Source: Gammaproteobacteria bacterium (GTDB taxonomy: Bacteria > Pseudomonadota > Gammaproteobacteria > HK1). From it: a DNA stretch of 64,000 nt. Of this stretch, positions 47,897 to 59,990 are shown piece after piece; within the stretch, counting starts at the first letter, position 1, and each line of letters opens with the position of its first letter. A model generated the notes under the pieces. That model ran no database searches. It was not told where the DNA came from and saw only the letters and a list, made by a program, of their open reading frames with translations. The translations under genes were made by a program, and so were the position numbers. The stretch lies in NCBI GenBank assembly GCA_012103455.1, contig WLWT01000003.1:1-64000 (forward strand). The letters run 5' to 3'.

Positions 47897-49843
47897 CTAG
47901 GAGGCGCTTGCAGATAAAGTATCGAAAACTCGGTTCAGACGGCGCACAAAGCCAGCGCCATCATCGAGTTGTCCTCCTTCACTCAGTACCGCCTGACCGT
48001 AGAGCAGGTGCACCCAATCATCGGCCTGCTCGCCATCTTCCATCTCACCGAGCCGGCGTACCAACGCGTGCTCGGCATTGATCTCCATAATCGGCTTGGA
48101 GCCTTGAATATCCTGGCCCGCCGCTTTCAAGATGCGCTCCATGTGAGCACCCATCTCGTGTTCATCGGCCACCAGGCAAGCAGGAGACGATACCAAGCGT
48201 TGGGTCACGCGTACCTCCTTGACCCGATCACCGAGCGCGCTTTTGACCCGCGCAACCAGTGCCGAGTGCTCCTCCGATTTGGCCTCGGTATCACTCTTAT
48301 CGCCTTCATCGCCCGCCGCCTCATCATCATCATCGTCCGCCTTCTCCTCACCACCCAGCTCCGCCAGGTCCAAATCGCCCTTGGTGATGGATTTGAGGGA
48401 CTTGCCGTCGAACTCGGTCAGATGCGCGACCAGCCATTCGTCCACCTCATCGGTCAAGAACAGCACTTCCACGTCATGTTTACCGAAGATTTCAAGATGC
48501 GGGCTATTGCGGGCGGTCTCTACACTATCCGCGGTGATGTAATAGATACTGTTTTGGCCGTCCCTCATGCGCTCCACGTACTGTTCAAGGGACACCGACC
48601 CCGCTTTTTCATCATGGGTACTGGCGAAACGGCAAAGCTTGGCAATGGCTTCCCGGTTCGAGTGATCTTCGATGATGCCCTCTTTCAGCACCCGGCCAAA
48701 TGCGCTCCAGAACTTGTAGTACTTCTCGCTGTCATCACGGGCGGTGCTCTCCAACATGGAGAGGATCTTGCGCACCGAGCCGTTGCGCATCGAATCGATC
48801 TGACGGTTGTTTTGCAGGATTTCCCGCGACACGTTGAGGGGCAGATCGCTCGAATCTACAACCCCGCGCACGAAGCGCAAGTAATTGGGCATGAGTTTCT
48901 CGGCATCATCCATGATGAACACACGGCGCACGTATAGCTTGACCCCATGGCGGGCGCTGCGATCCCAAAGGTCGAAAGGCGCCCGCGCCGGGATGAACAG
49001 CAGCGAGGTGTATTCGAGGTTGCCTTCCACTTTGCTATGCAAGCGCAATAACGGCGCTTCGAAATCGTGTGCCACATGCTTGTAGAACTCATCGTATTGT
49101 TCATCGCTGATTTCGTTTTTGGCTTTGGTCCAAAGCGCCGTGGCGCTATTGACGGTCTCTTCGCCGCCCTCGTCGTCATCCCCGCTCTTGTCCTTGTCCA
49201 TGACGATGGGCAGGGATATGTGATCGGAGTATTTGCGCACGACGGCGCGCAGCCGCCAGCCGTCCAAGAATTCGTCCTCGCCTTCGCGCAAGTGCAACTT
49301 CACCTCGGTCCCACGCCGGGCGCGGTCTATGGTCTGCACAGTGAACTCGCCCTCACCGGTGGACTCCCACCGCACCGCCTCAGTACGGGGCGCGCCGGCG
49401 CGCCTGGACGTCACCGTGACCCGCTCGGCGACGATGAAGCTCGAATAAAAACCAACCCCGAATTGGCCGATGAGCTGCGCGTCCTTGGTTTGATCGCCGC
49501 TGAGCGCAGCAAAGAATTGCTGCGTACCGGAACGAGCGATAGTGCCTAGGTTATCCAGCGCCTCTTGCCGGGTCATGCCGATGCCGTTGTCGGACACGCA
49601 AATAGTGCGCGCCTCCTTATCGACACGAACGCGAATTTTGAGATCGCCATCACCCTCGTACAGCTCACCGTCCGACAACGCTTCGAAGCGCAGCCTGTCA
49701 GCCGCATCCGAAGCGTTGGAGATGAGTTCGCGCAAGAATATCTCTTTATTGCTATAAAGCGAGCGGATCATGAGATCCAGCAGTTGGCGGACTTCCGTTT
49801 GAAATCCTAGCGTCTGCTTATCCGATTGTTCTTCAATGGTCAT
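47897..49843 (-). CDS. htpG: Chaperone HtpG (Hsp90)
   Basis: About 648 residues from MTIEEQSDKQTLGFQTEVRQ; the longer upstream reading has no family support. ATP-binding motifs are FLRELISNASDAADRLR, DNGIGMTRQEALDNLG and GQFGVGFYSSFIVA. A highly acidic linker of Asp/Glu residues (KADDDDDEAAGDEGDKSD, around residue 520) is longer than in E. coli. It folds and stabilises client proteins in the cytoplasm. Confidence 0.95.
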   Translation of the reverse strand: MTIEEQSDKQTLGFQTEVRQLLDLMIRSLYSNKEIFLRELISNASDAADRLRFEALSDGELYEGDGDLKIRVRVDKEARTICVSDNGIGMTRQEALDNLGTIARSGTQQFFAALSGDQTKDAQLIGQFGVGFYSSFIVAERVTVTSRRAGAPRTEAVRWESTGEGEFTVQTIDRARRGTEVKLHLREGEDEFLDGWRLRAVVRKYSDHISLPIVMDKDKSGDDDEGGEETVNSATALWTKAKNEISDEQYDEFYKHVAHDFEAPLLRLHSKVEGNLEYTSLLFIPARAPFDLWDRSARHGVKLYVRRVFIMDDAEKLMPNYLRFVRGVVDSSDLPLNVSREILQNNRQIDSMRNGSVRKILSMLESTARDDSEKYYKFWSAFGRVLKEGIIEDHSNREAIAKLCRFASTHDEKAGSVSLEQYVERMRDGQNSIYYITADSVETARNSPHLEIFGKHDVEVLFLTDEVDEWLVAHLTEFDGKSLKSITKGDLDLAELGGEEKADDDDDEAAGDEGDKSDTEAKSEEHSALVARVKSALGDRVKEVRVTQRLVSSPACLVADEHEMGAHMERILKAAGQDIQGSKPIMEINAEHALVRRLGEMEDGEQADDWVHLLYGQAVLSEGGQLDDGAGFVRRLNRVFDTLSASAS

Positions 49844-50003
49844 TGCATTTCCCCGGAGCACCGTTGTTCCGCGCCCCAATGTGGGGTTTTGCCGCCACAA
49901 TTCAAGATCCGTAGCGCTAAGCGCCGGGCGATGACACGCGGCTGCCTCCTTCGTACACTGACTCGCCGTACACTGGCGCGGCACTCATCAGGGGAGGTAT
50001 TCG

Positions 50004-52619
50004 TTGAACACGGCCACTGCCCGCGGTGCCAAGGCACCGGAGCGGGACGCCCACGCCCATACGCCGGTGATCCAGCAATACCTGGGTTTCAAGGCGGAGC
50101 ATCCGGACACGCTGCTCCTGTTTCGCATGGGCGATTTCTACGAGCTGTTCTTCGAAGATGCCGAGCGGGCCGCTGAGTTGTTGGACATCACCCTGACTGC
50201 CCGCGGACACTCGGGCGGTGCGCCCATTCCCATGGCGGGCGTCCCCTACCATGCCGTGGACAACTACCTGGCCCGGCTGGTACGGGCCGGGGAATCAGCG
50301 GTAGTGTGCGAGCAGGTGGGCGATCCGGCCACTTCCAAGGGCCCGGTGGAGCGTAAAGTCGTACGTATCGTCACCCCTGGCACGCTCACCGATGAGGCGC
50401 TAATGGAAGAGCGGCGGGACAACCTGCTGGTGGCCGTCGCTGAGCATAAAGAACAGTTCGGCCTGGCCACCTTGGATCTGGGGCAAGGGCTCATCACCGT
50501 GTCGCAAGTGCAGGGCAGGCAAGCGCTGGCGGCGGAACTGGCCCGTGTGCAACCGGCCGAGTTGCTCATGTCCGAGGAAGTGGACGCGGCACCGTACGAA
50601 AACTACTGTCCGGCACTGAGACCGTTACCGCCGTGGCACTTCGAACCCGCCAGCGGTGAGCGCGCGTTATTAAAGCAGTTAGGTACCCGGGATCTGCGCG
50701 GCTTCGGCTGTGCCCATCTACCCCTGTCCCACGGCGCCGCCGGTGCATTGCTAAGCTATGCACGCGATACCCAACGCACCGCTCTACCACACGTCAAGAG
50801 CCTGCGCCACGAGAGCCACGATACGGCTGTCACCCTCGATGCCGGCACCCGCCGCAACCTGGAACTGGATGCCAGTCTGGCCGGCGAGCGTGGCCACTCG
50901 CTCATTGGCGTCATGGACGTCACCGTGACCCCGATGGGCAGCCGCGCCCTGCGGCGCTGGATCCACCGGCCACTGCGCGATCGGCAAACGGTCACCGCCC
51001 GCCATAGCTTGGTAGGAGCACTGGTGGAAACGGGCGCCGCACCGGTGTTGCGCGATCATATGCGGCACGTAGGCGACGTGGAGCGCATCGTCGCGCGTGT
51101 CGGCTTGGGCTCGGCCAGACCCCGTGACCTCGCCTGGCTGGGGCAAGCGCTTGCAATAGCGCCGCAGGTGGCGGCAGTGCTAGAGAACATCGGCGCGCCA
51201 TTAGCGAAGATGCTGGCCCAGCCGCTACGCGGCTTGGAGCAAGAGCAAACTCTATTGGCCGAGGCCATACGCGAGAATCCGCCCGTGGTGCTGCGCGACG
51301 GCGGCATCATTGCCGAGGGCTACGATAAGCAGCTCGATGAGTTGCGGCGGCTGGCGGGGGATGTGAGCACCGTGCTGGCGCAGATAGAAGTGCGCGAGCG
51401 CGAAACCACCGGCATCAACACGCTCAAGGTGGGCTTCAACCGTGTACACGGCTATTTCATCGAAGTCTCCAAAGCACAAAGCGAAAGCGTGCCCCAACAC
51501 TACACCCGCCGGCAAACACTCAAGAACGCCGAACGGTACATCACCGCGGAACTCAAAGAGCTTGAAGACCGCGTACTCGGCGCCCGTGAACGCTCACTCG
51601 CCCGCGAGCGCGAACTCTATGCGCAACTTTTGACTACTCTTGGCACACGCCTGGATGCGCTGCAGGCCGCAGCCAGCGCTTTTGCCCAGATAGACGTTGT
51701 CGCCTGTTTTGCCGAGCGGGCCGAGAGCTTGAATTTAGTGCGCCCCGAACTCAGCGCCCGGCCGGAGCTGACCATAGAAGCTGGCCGTCACCTGGTGGTG
51801 GAGCATCTGGCGCAAGCGCCGTTTACGCCCAATGACCTACACCTGCACGCCAAGCGGCGCATGTTGATAGTGACCGGACCGAACATGGGCGGTAAATCGA
51901 CCTATATGCGCCAGGCGGCCCTCATCGTACTGCTGGCCCACGCCGGCGCCTTCGTGCCGGCAGCAAGAGCGGTGGTGGGGACTTTCGACCGGGTATTCAC
52001 CCGCATCGGCGCCGGCGACGATCTGGCGGGCGGGCGTTCAACATTCATGGTGGAAATGACGGAGACGGCAGACATTTTGAATAACGCCACCGCCGCCAGC
52101 TTGGTGTTGATGGATGAGGTGGGGCGCGGGACCAGTACCTATGACGGACTGGCCCTGGCCTGGGCCTGCGCGGCTCACTTGGCTTCCAAGGTACGCGCAT
52201 TCACCCTCTTTGCGACCCATTATTTCGAGTTGACTGCCCTGGCCGATGAGCACTCAGCGTTGACGAATGTCCACTTCGCGGCGGTCGAGCATGGCGAGGA
52301 CGTCGTATTTCTTCATCAGGTCGAAGAAGGCCCTGCCAGCCGCAGCTACGGGCTGCAAGTAGCGGCACTGGCCGGATTGCCCGCACCCGTTTTGCGCCAT
52401 GCCGAGACGCTGCTGGCAAGGCTTGAACCGCCAGGCGGCGTTACCCCCCCAGCCTGCGACACGGCGCCCCACTCGCAGATGAGCTTATTCGATGCACCGG
52501 CCCCCCATCCGGTTTTGGAAACTCTGGAGCAACTCAATCCGGACGAGTTGAGCCCGCGGGCGGCCTTGGAGGCGTTGTACGCGCTACGCGCGCTCATCGA
52601 TCCCGAAGGGTCCCGCTGA
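50004..52619 (+). CDS. mutS: DNA mismatch repair protein MutS
   Basis: An 871-residue mismatch-recognition ATPase. The mismatch-binding Phe is in FRMGDFYELFFEDAERAAELL near the N-terminus, and the ATPase has GPNMGGKSTYMRQ (Walker A) and LVLMDEVGRGTSTYDG (Walker B). The start is a TTG preceded by GGGGAGG at a good distance. No mutL is nearby. The many short tandem duplications in this genome are not explained by a visible defect here. Confidence 0.95.
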   Translation: MNTATARGAKAPERDAHAHTPVIQQYLGFKAEHPDTLLLFRMGDFYELFFEDAERAAELLDITLTARGHSGGAPIPMAGVPYHAVDNYLARLVRAGESAVVCEQVGDPATSKGPVERKVVRIVTPGTLTDEALMEERRDNLLVAVAEHKEQFGLATLDLGQGLITVSQVQGRQALAAELARVQPAELLMSEEVDAAPYENYCPALRPLPPWHFEPASGERALLKQLGTRDLRGFGCAHLPLSHGAAGALLSYARDTQRTALPHVKSLRHESHDTAVTLDAGTRRNLELDASLAGERGHSLIGVMDVTVTPMGSRALRRWIHRPLRDRQTVTARHSLVGALVETGAAPVLRDHMRHVGDVERIVARVGLGSARPRDLAWLGQALAIAPQVAAVLENIGAPLAKMLAQPLRGLEQEQTLLAEAIRENPPVVLRDGGIIAEGYDKQLDELRRLAGDVSTVLAQIEVRERETTGINTLKVGFNRVHGYFIEVSKAQSESVPQHYTRRQTLKNAERYITAELKELEDRVLGARERSLARERELYAQLLTTLGTRLDALQAAASAFAQIDVVACFAERAESLNLVRPELSARPELTIEAGRHLVVEHLAQAPFTPNDLHLHAKRRMLIVTGPNMGGKSTYMRQAALIVLLAHAGAFVPAARAVVGTFDRVFTRIGAGDDLAGGRSTFMVEMTETADILNNATAASLVLMDEVGRGTSTYDGLALAWACAAHLASKVRAFTLFATHYFELTALADEHSALTNVHFAAVEHGEDVVFLHQVEEGPASRSYGLQVAALAGLPAPVLRHAETLLARLEPPGGVTPPACDTAPHSQMSLFDAPAPHPVLETLEQLNPDELSPRAALEALYALRALIDPEGSR

Positions 52620-52655
52620 CCCTTAACACCAGAAAGCCCCGTGACCGAGAGCGAT

Positions 52656-52879
52656 TGATCGATGGAGATATCCAGTGACGAGGATCGCATGATGCGCTTT
52701 ACAAAGGGGACGCCGCTGCTTTCGAGCAGCTCTACAGCCGGCACAAAAGCGGCGTTTATCGCTACATTGCCACCGGGCGTTTGCAGGCCGCGCGCCAAGC
52801 CATGGACCGGTGGCGCCAGGTGTTCGCGCAGTCGGCAGTTCCCGGCGATGTCGCCCAAGCATTGAATGCACACCAATAG
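52656..52879 (+). pseudogene. ECF-type sigma factor remnant, frameshifted
   Basis: A start SSDEDRMMRFTKG followed, after a one-base shift near 52705 in a run of four G, by DAAAFEQLYSRHKSGVYRY, the region-2 start of ECF sigma-70 factors. Adding one G restores a continuous frame. The downstream part (ARQAMDRWRQVFAQSA to the stop at 52879) does not resemble sigma region 2 or 4, so a deletion probably joined it to another gene's end. Confidence 0.65.
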
Positions 52880-52970
52880 TGCTTCCGAGTCGCGGTGCTA
52901 AGTGCGCCAAGCATTATTGCGAGCTACACTATGGCGTTTTTTTTCACCTGAGCAGAGAAGGTGCTCCTGG

Positions 52971-53294
52971 ATGACATTTGTCGTTACCGAAAGTTGCATC
53001 AAATGCAAATACACGGACTGCGTGGAAGTATGCCCGGTCGATTGCTTCCATGAGGGCCCGAATTTCCTCGTTATCGACCCGGACGAATGTATCGATTGCA
53101 CGTTGTGTGAACCGGAATGTCCGGTCGAGGCGATCATGTCGGAGGACGATTTGCCGGAGGGACAAGAGCATTTCTTGGAACTCAATGCCGAACTGTCCAA
53201 GGACTGGCCGGTCATTATCGAGCAAAAAGATGCACCGGATGATGCAGCGGATTGGGAAACCGTTAAAGACAAGCTGCAATTTTTACAACGATAG
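52971..53294 (+). CDS. fdxA: 7Fe/8Fe ferredoxin FdxA
   Basis: A 107-residue ferredoxin. CIKCKYTDCVEVCPVDCF and CIDCTLCEPECPVEA carry the clustered cysteines of one [3Fe-4S] and one [4Fe-4S] cluster, as in the FdxA/FdI group; the acidic C-terminal tail and the length also match. It follows mutS in the same direction, the usual gammaproteobacterial order. The start is the ATG at 52971; an upstream 23-residue extension is a track artefact. Confidence 0.93.
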   Translation: MTFVVTESCIKCKYTDCVEVCPVDCFHEGPNFLVIDPDECIDCTLCEPECPVEAIMSEDDLPEGQEHFLELNAELSKDWPVIIEQKDAPDDAADWETVKDKLQFLQR

Positions 53295-53323
53295 CTTGCC
53301 TGTAAGCCAGGGGGGGGGTCCGA

Positions 53324-53341
53324 GGAAGCGGCAGCGCTTCC
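53324..53341. terminator. Hairpin between fdxA and mutT (convergent)
   Basis: A 7-bp stem GGAAGCG (53324-53330) / CGCTTCC (53335-53341) with a 4-nt loop, in the gap between two converging genes. No T-run follows it on either strand, so it may be a weak bidirectional terminator. A run of nine G lies just before it. Confidence 0.45.
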
Positions 53342-53386
53342 AATCAATGGTTACCGCGGCTGTTCTCCATATTGCCCAGGGAATGA

Positions 53387-53782
53387 TTATCTAGGGGATA
53401 ACAGTAGTTTGTTGATAACCGGTTCGTTCGCGGGCGGCAACAGCCGCTCTCTTAACGCTGCCAGCGGCACCCACTCGATGAGTTGGTGCTCGCGGCCACT
53501 AGTCTCGCCGCGCCACGCCTCGACCATCCAGACATCCAGCGTTACCTGTTGCTTCGGGTAATCGTGAGTGTGAAGATGAAAAGGCCGCGCCCGTTCCACC
53601 TCTGCACCGAGTTCTTCCAGAAGTTCACGGGTGAGCGCTTGGCACCGCGATTCACCCACCTTCATCTTGCCACCCGGCAGTTCCCAATACCCGCCCAAAT
53701 CGGCTGCCTCGGGGCGTTTCGAGAGAAGTATGTGATCGTCGGGGCGAAGCAGTATGCCGGCGACCACATGGATCGATCTCAA
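53387..53782 (-). CDS. mutT: MutT-type 8-oxo-dGTP pyrophosphatase (Nudix)
   Basis: 131 residues from the TTG that overlaps the argJ stop (TTGA). The Nudix box reads GGKMKVGESRCQALTRELLE plus ELGA, and RSIHVVAGILLRPDDHILLSKRP is the MutT start. It hydrolyses oxidised dGTP to prevent mispairing. The size matches E. coli MutT (129). It is translationally coupled to argJ, an order (secA-argJ-mutT) seen in gammaproteobacteria. Confidence 0.85.
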   Translation of the reverse strand: MRSIHVVAGILLRPDDHILLSKRPEAADLGGYWELPGGKMKVGESRCQALTRELLEELGAEVERARPFHLHTHDYPKQQVTLDVWMVEAWRGETSGREHQLIEWVPLAALRERLLPPANEPVINKLLLSPR

Positions 53783-54990
53783 GTCCGGTACTCGGCGTTG
53801 ACGGTGATGTACTCGTGTGATAAGTCGCTGGTCCATACGGTGTCGGTGGACTCGCCGCGGTTGAGTACAATGCGCACCGTTATCTCACTGCGATCCATTA
53901 CCGCCTGGCCCCGTTCTTCAGTGTACTCGGCGGCGCGCCCTCCAGCGCGCACAATACACACGTCGCCCAGATAAACCTCCACCTTGTGCGGGTCTAAATC
54001 GTCTATCCCGGCGCGGCCAATGGCCATCACTAACCGCCCCCAATTCGGATCAGAGGCGAACATTGCCGTTTTAACCAACGGCGAGTGGGCAACGGTATAC
54101 GCGACCACCAGACATTCCGCCGTACTGGCGCCTTTTTCCACCTGCACCGTGATGAACTTACTGGCGCCCTCACCGTCACGCACCAAGGCTTGCGCCAACT
54201 CGAGCATCAGCTCGGTGAGCGCGGTGTGAAACGCCTGTTCGTCTTCAGCACCCGCCAGCGGCACGCCACAGGCGCCGGTAGCGCTCAGTACGCAGGCATC
54301 GTTGGTGGAAGTATCGCCATCGACCGTGACCCGGTTGAACGAGTGCTCGACGGCTTGGCGCAACCACTGCTGTGCTCGTGCCTGATCCAAACGCGCATCG
54401 GTGGCGATGAACGCCAACATGGTCGCCATATCCGGGCGAATCATGCCGGAACCTTTGGCAATGCCGACGATCCGGCAATTGCCGCCTGACAGAACCACCT
54501 CGCGGGCAGCACCCTTCGGTATGGTGTCCGTGGTCATAATGGCTTCGGCGGCCAACTCCCAGCCGGCCTCTTGCAATGCCTCGATGGCCAGGGGCACCCC
54601 GCGCTCGAATGCCTCTCGTTGCAGGCGCTCACCGATAACCCCAGTGGAAAACGGCAATACCTGCGCCGGCTCGCAGCCGCAGATGCGGGCCAGGACGGCG
54701 CAGCAAGCGCGCGCATCGGCCAGCCCGGCCGCACCCGTGGCCGCATTGGCATTACCCGTGTTAATGAGTAGATAACGGGGCGCTGTCACTGCCAGGTGTT
54801 CGCGGGCCAGCAGAACCGGGGCGGCACAGAAGCGGTTTTGGGTAAAAGTGGCGGCACTGACGGTACCTTCAGTCAGTTCGATAACAGTCAGATCTCTACG
54901 GCCGGCATAGCGGATCCCGGCCTTGGCCGTTCCAACTCTAACGCCGGCGACGGTACCCAGCTCTTTAGCGGGTGCGAGGCCCACTGCCAT
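53779..54990 (-). CDS. argJ: Bifunctional ornithine acetyltransferase ArgJ
   Basis: 403 residues from MAVGLAPAKELGTVAGVRVG; GGAGG lies before the ATG. The self-cleavage site that makes the alpha and beta chains is in MATMLAFIATDA (Thr). STGVIGERLQREAFERGVP and the DGEGASKFITVQV segment are family signatures. It takes part in arginine synthesis, moving acetyl groups from N-acetylornithine to glutamate. Confidence 0.94.
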   Translation of the reverse strand: MAVGLAPAKELGTVAGVRVGTAKAGIRYAGRRDLTVIELTEGTVSAATFTQNRFCAAPVLLAREHLAVTAPRYLLINTGNANAATGAAGLADARACCAVLARICGCEPAQVLPFSTGVIGERLQREAFERGVPLAIEALQEAGWELAAEAIMTTDTIPKGAAREVVLSGGNCRIVGIAKGSGMIRPDMATMLAFIATDARLDQARAQQWLRQAVEHSFNRVTVDGDTSTNDACVLSATGACGVPLAGAEDEQAFHTALTELMLELAQALVRDGEGASKFITVQVEKGASTAECLVVAYTVAHSPLVKTAMFASDPNWGRLVMAIGRAGIDDLDPHKVEVYLGDVCIVRAGGRAAEYTEERGQAVMDRSEITVRIVLNRGESTDTVWTSDLSHEYITVNAEYRT

Positions 54991-55040
54991 GGGCAACCTC
55001 CGGTAATACTGCCAACACGATTTGCAACACCATGCGAAAG

Positions 55041-57797
<2,757 letters not shown>

Positions 57798-57839
57798 GTG
57801 ACTCAAAGGTCCTCGATTGCTCCGTCAACGCCGGCGAGC

Positions 57840-57914
57840 AGTGCTTATCTTTGGGCGCCTATCCCTTGGGCTTTCATCTCTCGAGCGCCTATCCCTGGGG
57901 CGTTTATCGATATA
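57840..57914. repeat. Diverged 15-bp repeat array upstream of secA
   Basis: Five 15-bp units with consensus GCGCCTATCCCTGGG (57840-57854, 57855-57869, 57870-57884, 57885-57899, 57900-57914); the second and fourth are nearly identical and the others have drifted. Confidence 0.65.
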
Positions 57915-57981
57915 CGTTCGAATCGCCGCGCCAAATCGTAAAGTATAACGCCAGTGTGGCTTCAGTTCCCTTGCATGTGCG

Positions 57982-58041
57982 CCCAGAGACATCTAGCCCA
58001 GGGACATCTAGCCCAGGGACATCTAGCCCAGGGACATCTAA
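57982..58041. repeat. Four-copy 15-bp tandem repeat
   Basis: CCCAGxGACATCTAG repeated at 57982-57996, 57997-58011, 58012-58026 and 58027-58041 (the last ends in TAA). Units two and three are identical. It lies between secA and the M23 gene, ~30 bp from the M23 stop. Confidence 0.94.
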
Positions 58042-58517
58042 CAGTTACTAGTCCCTCTGCACAGAAGCACTAGTTCTCGGCACGGATGAAGTCGCGCGGA
58101 TTGAGCTGTTCGCCGCCCCGCATGACTTCGAAATGCACATGCGCGCCAGTGGACCGCCCAGTACTTCCCATCAACGCGATAACCTCACCCCGTTCGACTT
58201 TGTCCCCTACCGACACCGTGTTCTTGGCGTTGTGCGCATATCGGGTAGACAATCCACCCGGGTGTTTGATCTGCACGATATTGCCGTAACCGCGGCGGCT
58301 CTCCGAGTGGGTCACAATGCCGGAGGCCACAGCGATGACCGGTGACTTGTAGCGGCCGGCAAAGTCGATACCATCATGGAATGCCTTGCGGCCGGTAATC
58401 GGATCAGTTCTCCAGCCAAAATGTGATGACACCCAACCCTTGGTAACCGGCCGGCCACTAGGGCTTCCAGCTCGCTCAACGCGCCCTAACAACCAAGCTT
58501 CCTCGAGGCTGGCGAGC

Positions 58518-59410
58518 TTAGAACCTGTTCAAGATCTGACGATTTTGGACATCTGACCTAAACTATTGTTATCCATAGTCATAGCGGCTGCGAAGGCAAT
58601 GACAGACGAGCGAATCTACCCGAGTGACCTATCTCGCCAACAGTTCGAGAAAGTTAGACCGATCCTGGAGGCGGCGCGTCGGCGAACCAAGCCAAGACAA
58701 CTCGATCTCTATCACGTGTTCAACGCAGTGTTGTACGTGCTGAAGACCGGCTGCCAATGGCGCATGTTGCCCAACGAGTATCCAAAGTGGCGAAGTGTGC
58801 ATGAGTATTTCACTATCTGGCGGCAATCGTCCCCAGAAGACTCTTGCAGCGCCTTGGACAAGGCGTTAAAAAAATGGGTTGGCGAGGCCCGCGAATCCCA
58901 GGGGCGCAGTGGCAAAGCCAGCCTGATCATCGTTGATGCACAGAGCGTGAAGAACACAGACAGTGCAAACCACAAAGGTTATGACGCAGGCAAGAAGACT
59001 TCTGGTATCAAGCGGCACATAGCTGTGGACACTCAGGGATTATTGCACGCTGCTTTTGTGACCACGGCAAATGTCACTGATCGAGCTGGGGCACTGGCCG
59101 CACTTGCTGCTCAAGCAGATGGGCGCCTCTCGGAGGTTAGGTGTGTAGTGGGCGATGGCGGGTACACGGGGATGGCTTTCGCTGGCGAAGTGCTGAGATT
59201 AATCGGAGCGAACGTCGAAATTATCAAACGCTCGGACACGGGTCGTTTTGCCGTCCTCCCGAAGAGGTGGGTTGTCGAGCGAACCTTCTCATGGTTTGAG
59301 AAAAACCGCCGGTTGTGGAAAAACTGTGAGCGGCTAATCGAAAGCTCGTTGGGCATGATGCTACTTGCAAATATTGCGCTGTTGCTTCGGAGATCTTGAA
59401 CAGGCTCTTA
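58518..59410 (+). mobile_element. IS5-family insertion (IS427-like), complete
   Basis: An 887-bp element (58521-59407) flanked by TTA (58518-58520 and 59408-59410). Ends are GAACCTGTTCAAGATCT at the left and, in reverse complement, GAGCCTGTTCAAGATCT at the right. The 3-bp duplication fits the IS427 group of IS5. It carries one intact transposase gene opposite in direction to the split M23 gene. Confidence 0.93.
58599..59399 (+). CDS. IS5-family transposase
   Basis: About 266 residues from MTDERIYPSDLSRQQFEKV; an upstream TTG/ATG reading adds 11 residues. The DDE signatures are in IIVDAQSVKNTDS, VVGDGGYTG and WVVERTFSWFEKNRRLWKNC (the last also holds the Y-(2)-R-(3)-E-like region). The frame is intact. 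Confidence 0.92.
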   Translation: MTDERIYPSDLSRQQFEKVRPILEAARRRTKPRQLDLYHVFNAVLYVLKTGCQWRMLPNEYPKWRSVHEYFTIWRQSSPEDSCSALDKALKKWVGEARESQGRSGKASLIIVDAQSVKNTDSANHKGYDAGKKTSGIKRHIAVDTQGLLHAAFVTTANVTDRAGALAALAAQADGRLSEVRCVVGDGGYTGMAFAGEVLRLIGANVEIIKRSDTGRFAVLPKRWVVERTFSWFEKNRRLWKNCERLIESSLGMMLLANIALLLRRS

Positions 59411-59466
59411 GGCGCTTGCGCATCCAGCCGTTCACCAAGTGCCTCCAGATCCGCCACAAAATCATT

Positions 59467-59526
59467 GACACCCGGGGAATAGACACCCGGGGAATAAACA
59501 ACCGGGGCATTGACAACCGGAGCACT
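59467..59526. repeat. Four-copy 15-bp in-frame repeat in the M23 gene
   Basis: Units 59467-59481 and 59482-59496 are identical (GACACCCGGGGAATA); 59497-59511 and 59512-59526 are diverged. They encode SPGVY/NAPVV-type 5-residue repeats in the linker ahead of the peptidase domain. Confidence 0.92.
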
Positions 59527-59990
59527 GCCCACGGCAGTTCCATACTGTAGAGTAGCAGCAGCCGGAGGTACGGAAACGGGGGTACCGAAGGCATACTCAG
59601 CGGGCTCCAATCCCATCAGTTCCACTAGACGCGCTCCAAATGCGTCGATCTGCTCAACCCTGCTCTTCAGGGCGGCCAGATGAAAAGTCAACTGATCCAG
59701 ATGAAACCTGGCACGGGTCTTCGCTTCATCGACCTCGCGCTGTTGGTGTAGCAACATCGCATGGTGGGCGAAATCCGTATCATTGCGGGCCAAAGGCGCC
59801 TCGCTCATACCGCGGCGGAAACCGGCCGTGTACGCGGCCATCACCATAACCACAATCGCAGCGGTGAGCATGGCGAGTGCACCGTTGCCCATCTGCATCC
59901 TGCGCTTGGCGTTATCTGCGAGTATGATGACTTGCATCTTAATAACCTCCGCGCGAGCCGGTACCGGCTGGATGGGAATGAGGAAATGAT

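Larger units (their letters stand above)
58070..59937 (-). pseudogene. M23 metallopeptidase, split by IS5-type element
   Basis: N-terminal part 59937-59408 and C-terminal part 58520-58070. Removing the IS and one TTA joins them in frame to 325 residues (APKLASLEEAWLLGRVERAG at the join). The N-terminus has one transmembrane segment (ALAMLTAAIVVMVMAAYTAG) followed by a coiled-coil-like stretch; the C-terminus is the LytM domain with HDGID and HVHF zinc/active-site motifs. It would cut cell-wall peptide cross-links. The position between secA and dciA is normal for a M23 gene in gammaproteobacteria. GGAGG lies 8 bp before the ATG. Confidence 0.87.

Noticed and set aside
50004..52619. A defect in mutS as cause of the short duplications
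   Set aside because: The gene is full length with intact mismatch-binding and ATPase motifs; mutL is outside the window, so repair status stays unknown.
57982..58041. Possible CRISPR array in the four-copy repeat
   Set aside because: The 15-bp units are directly adjacent with no spacers, far too short for a CRISPR repeat.
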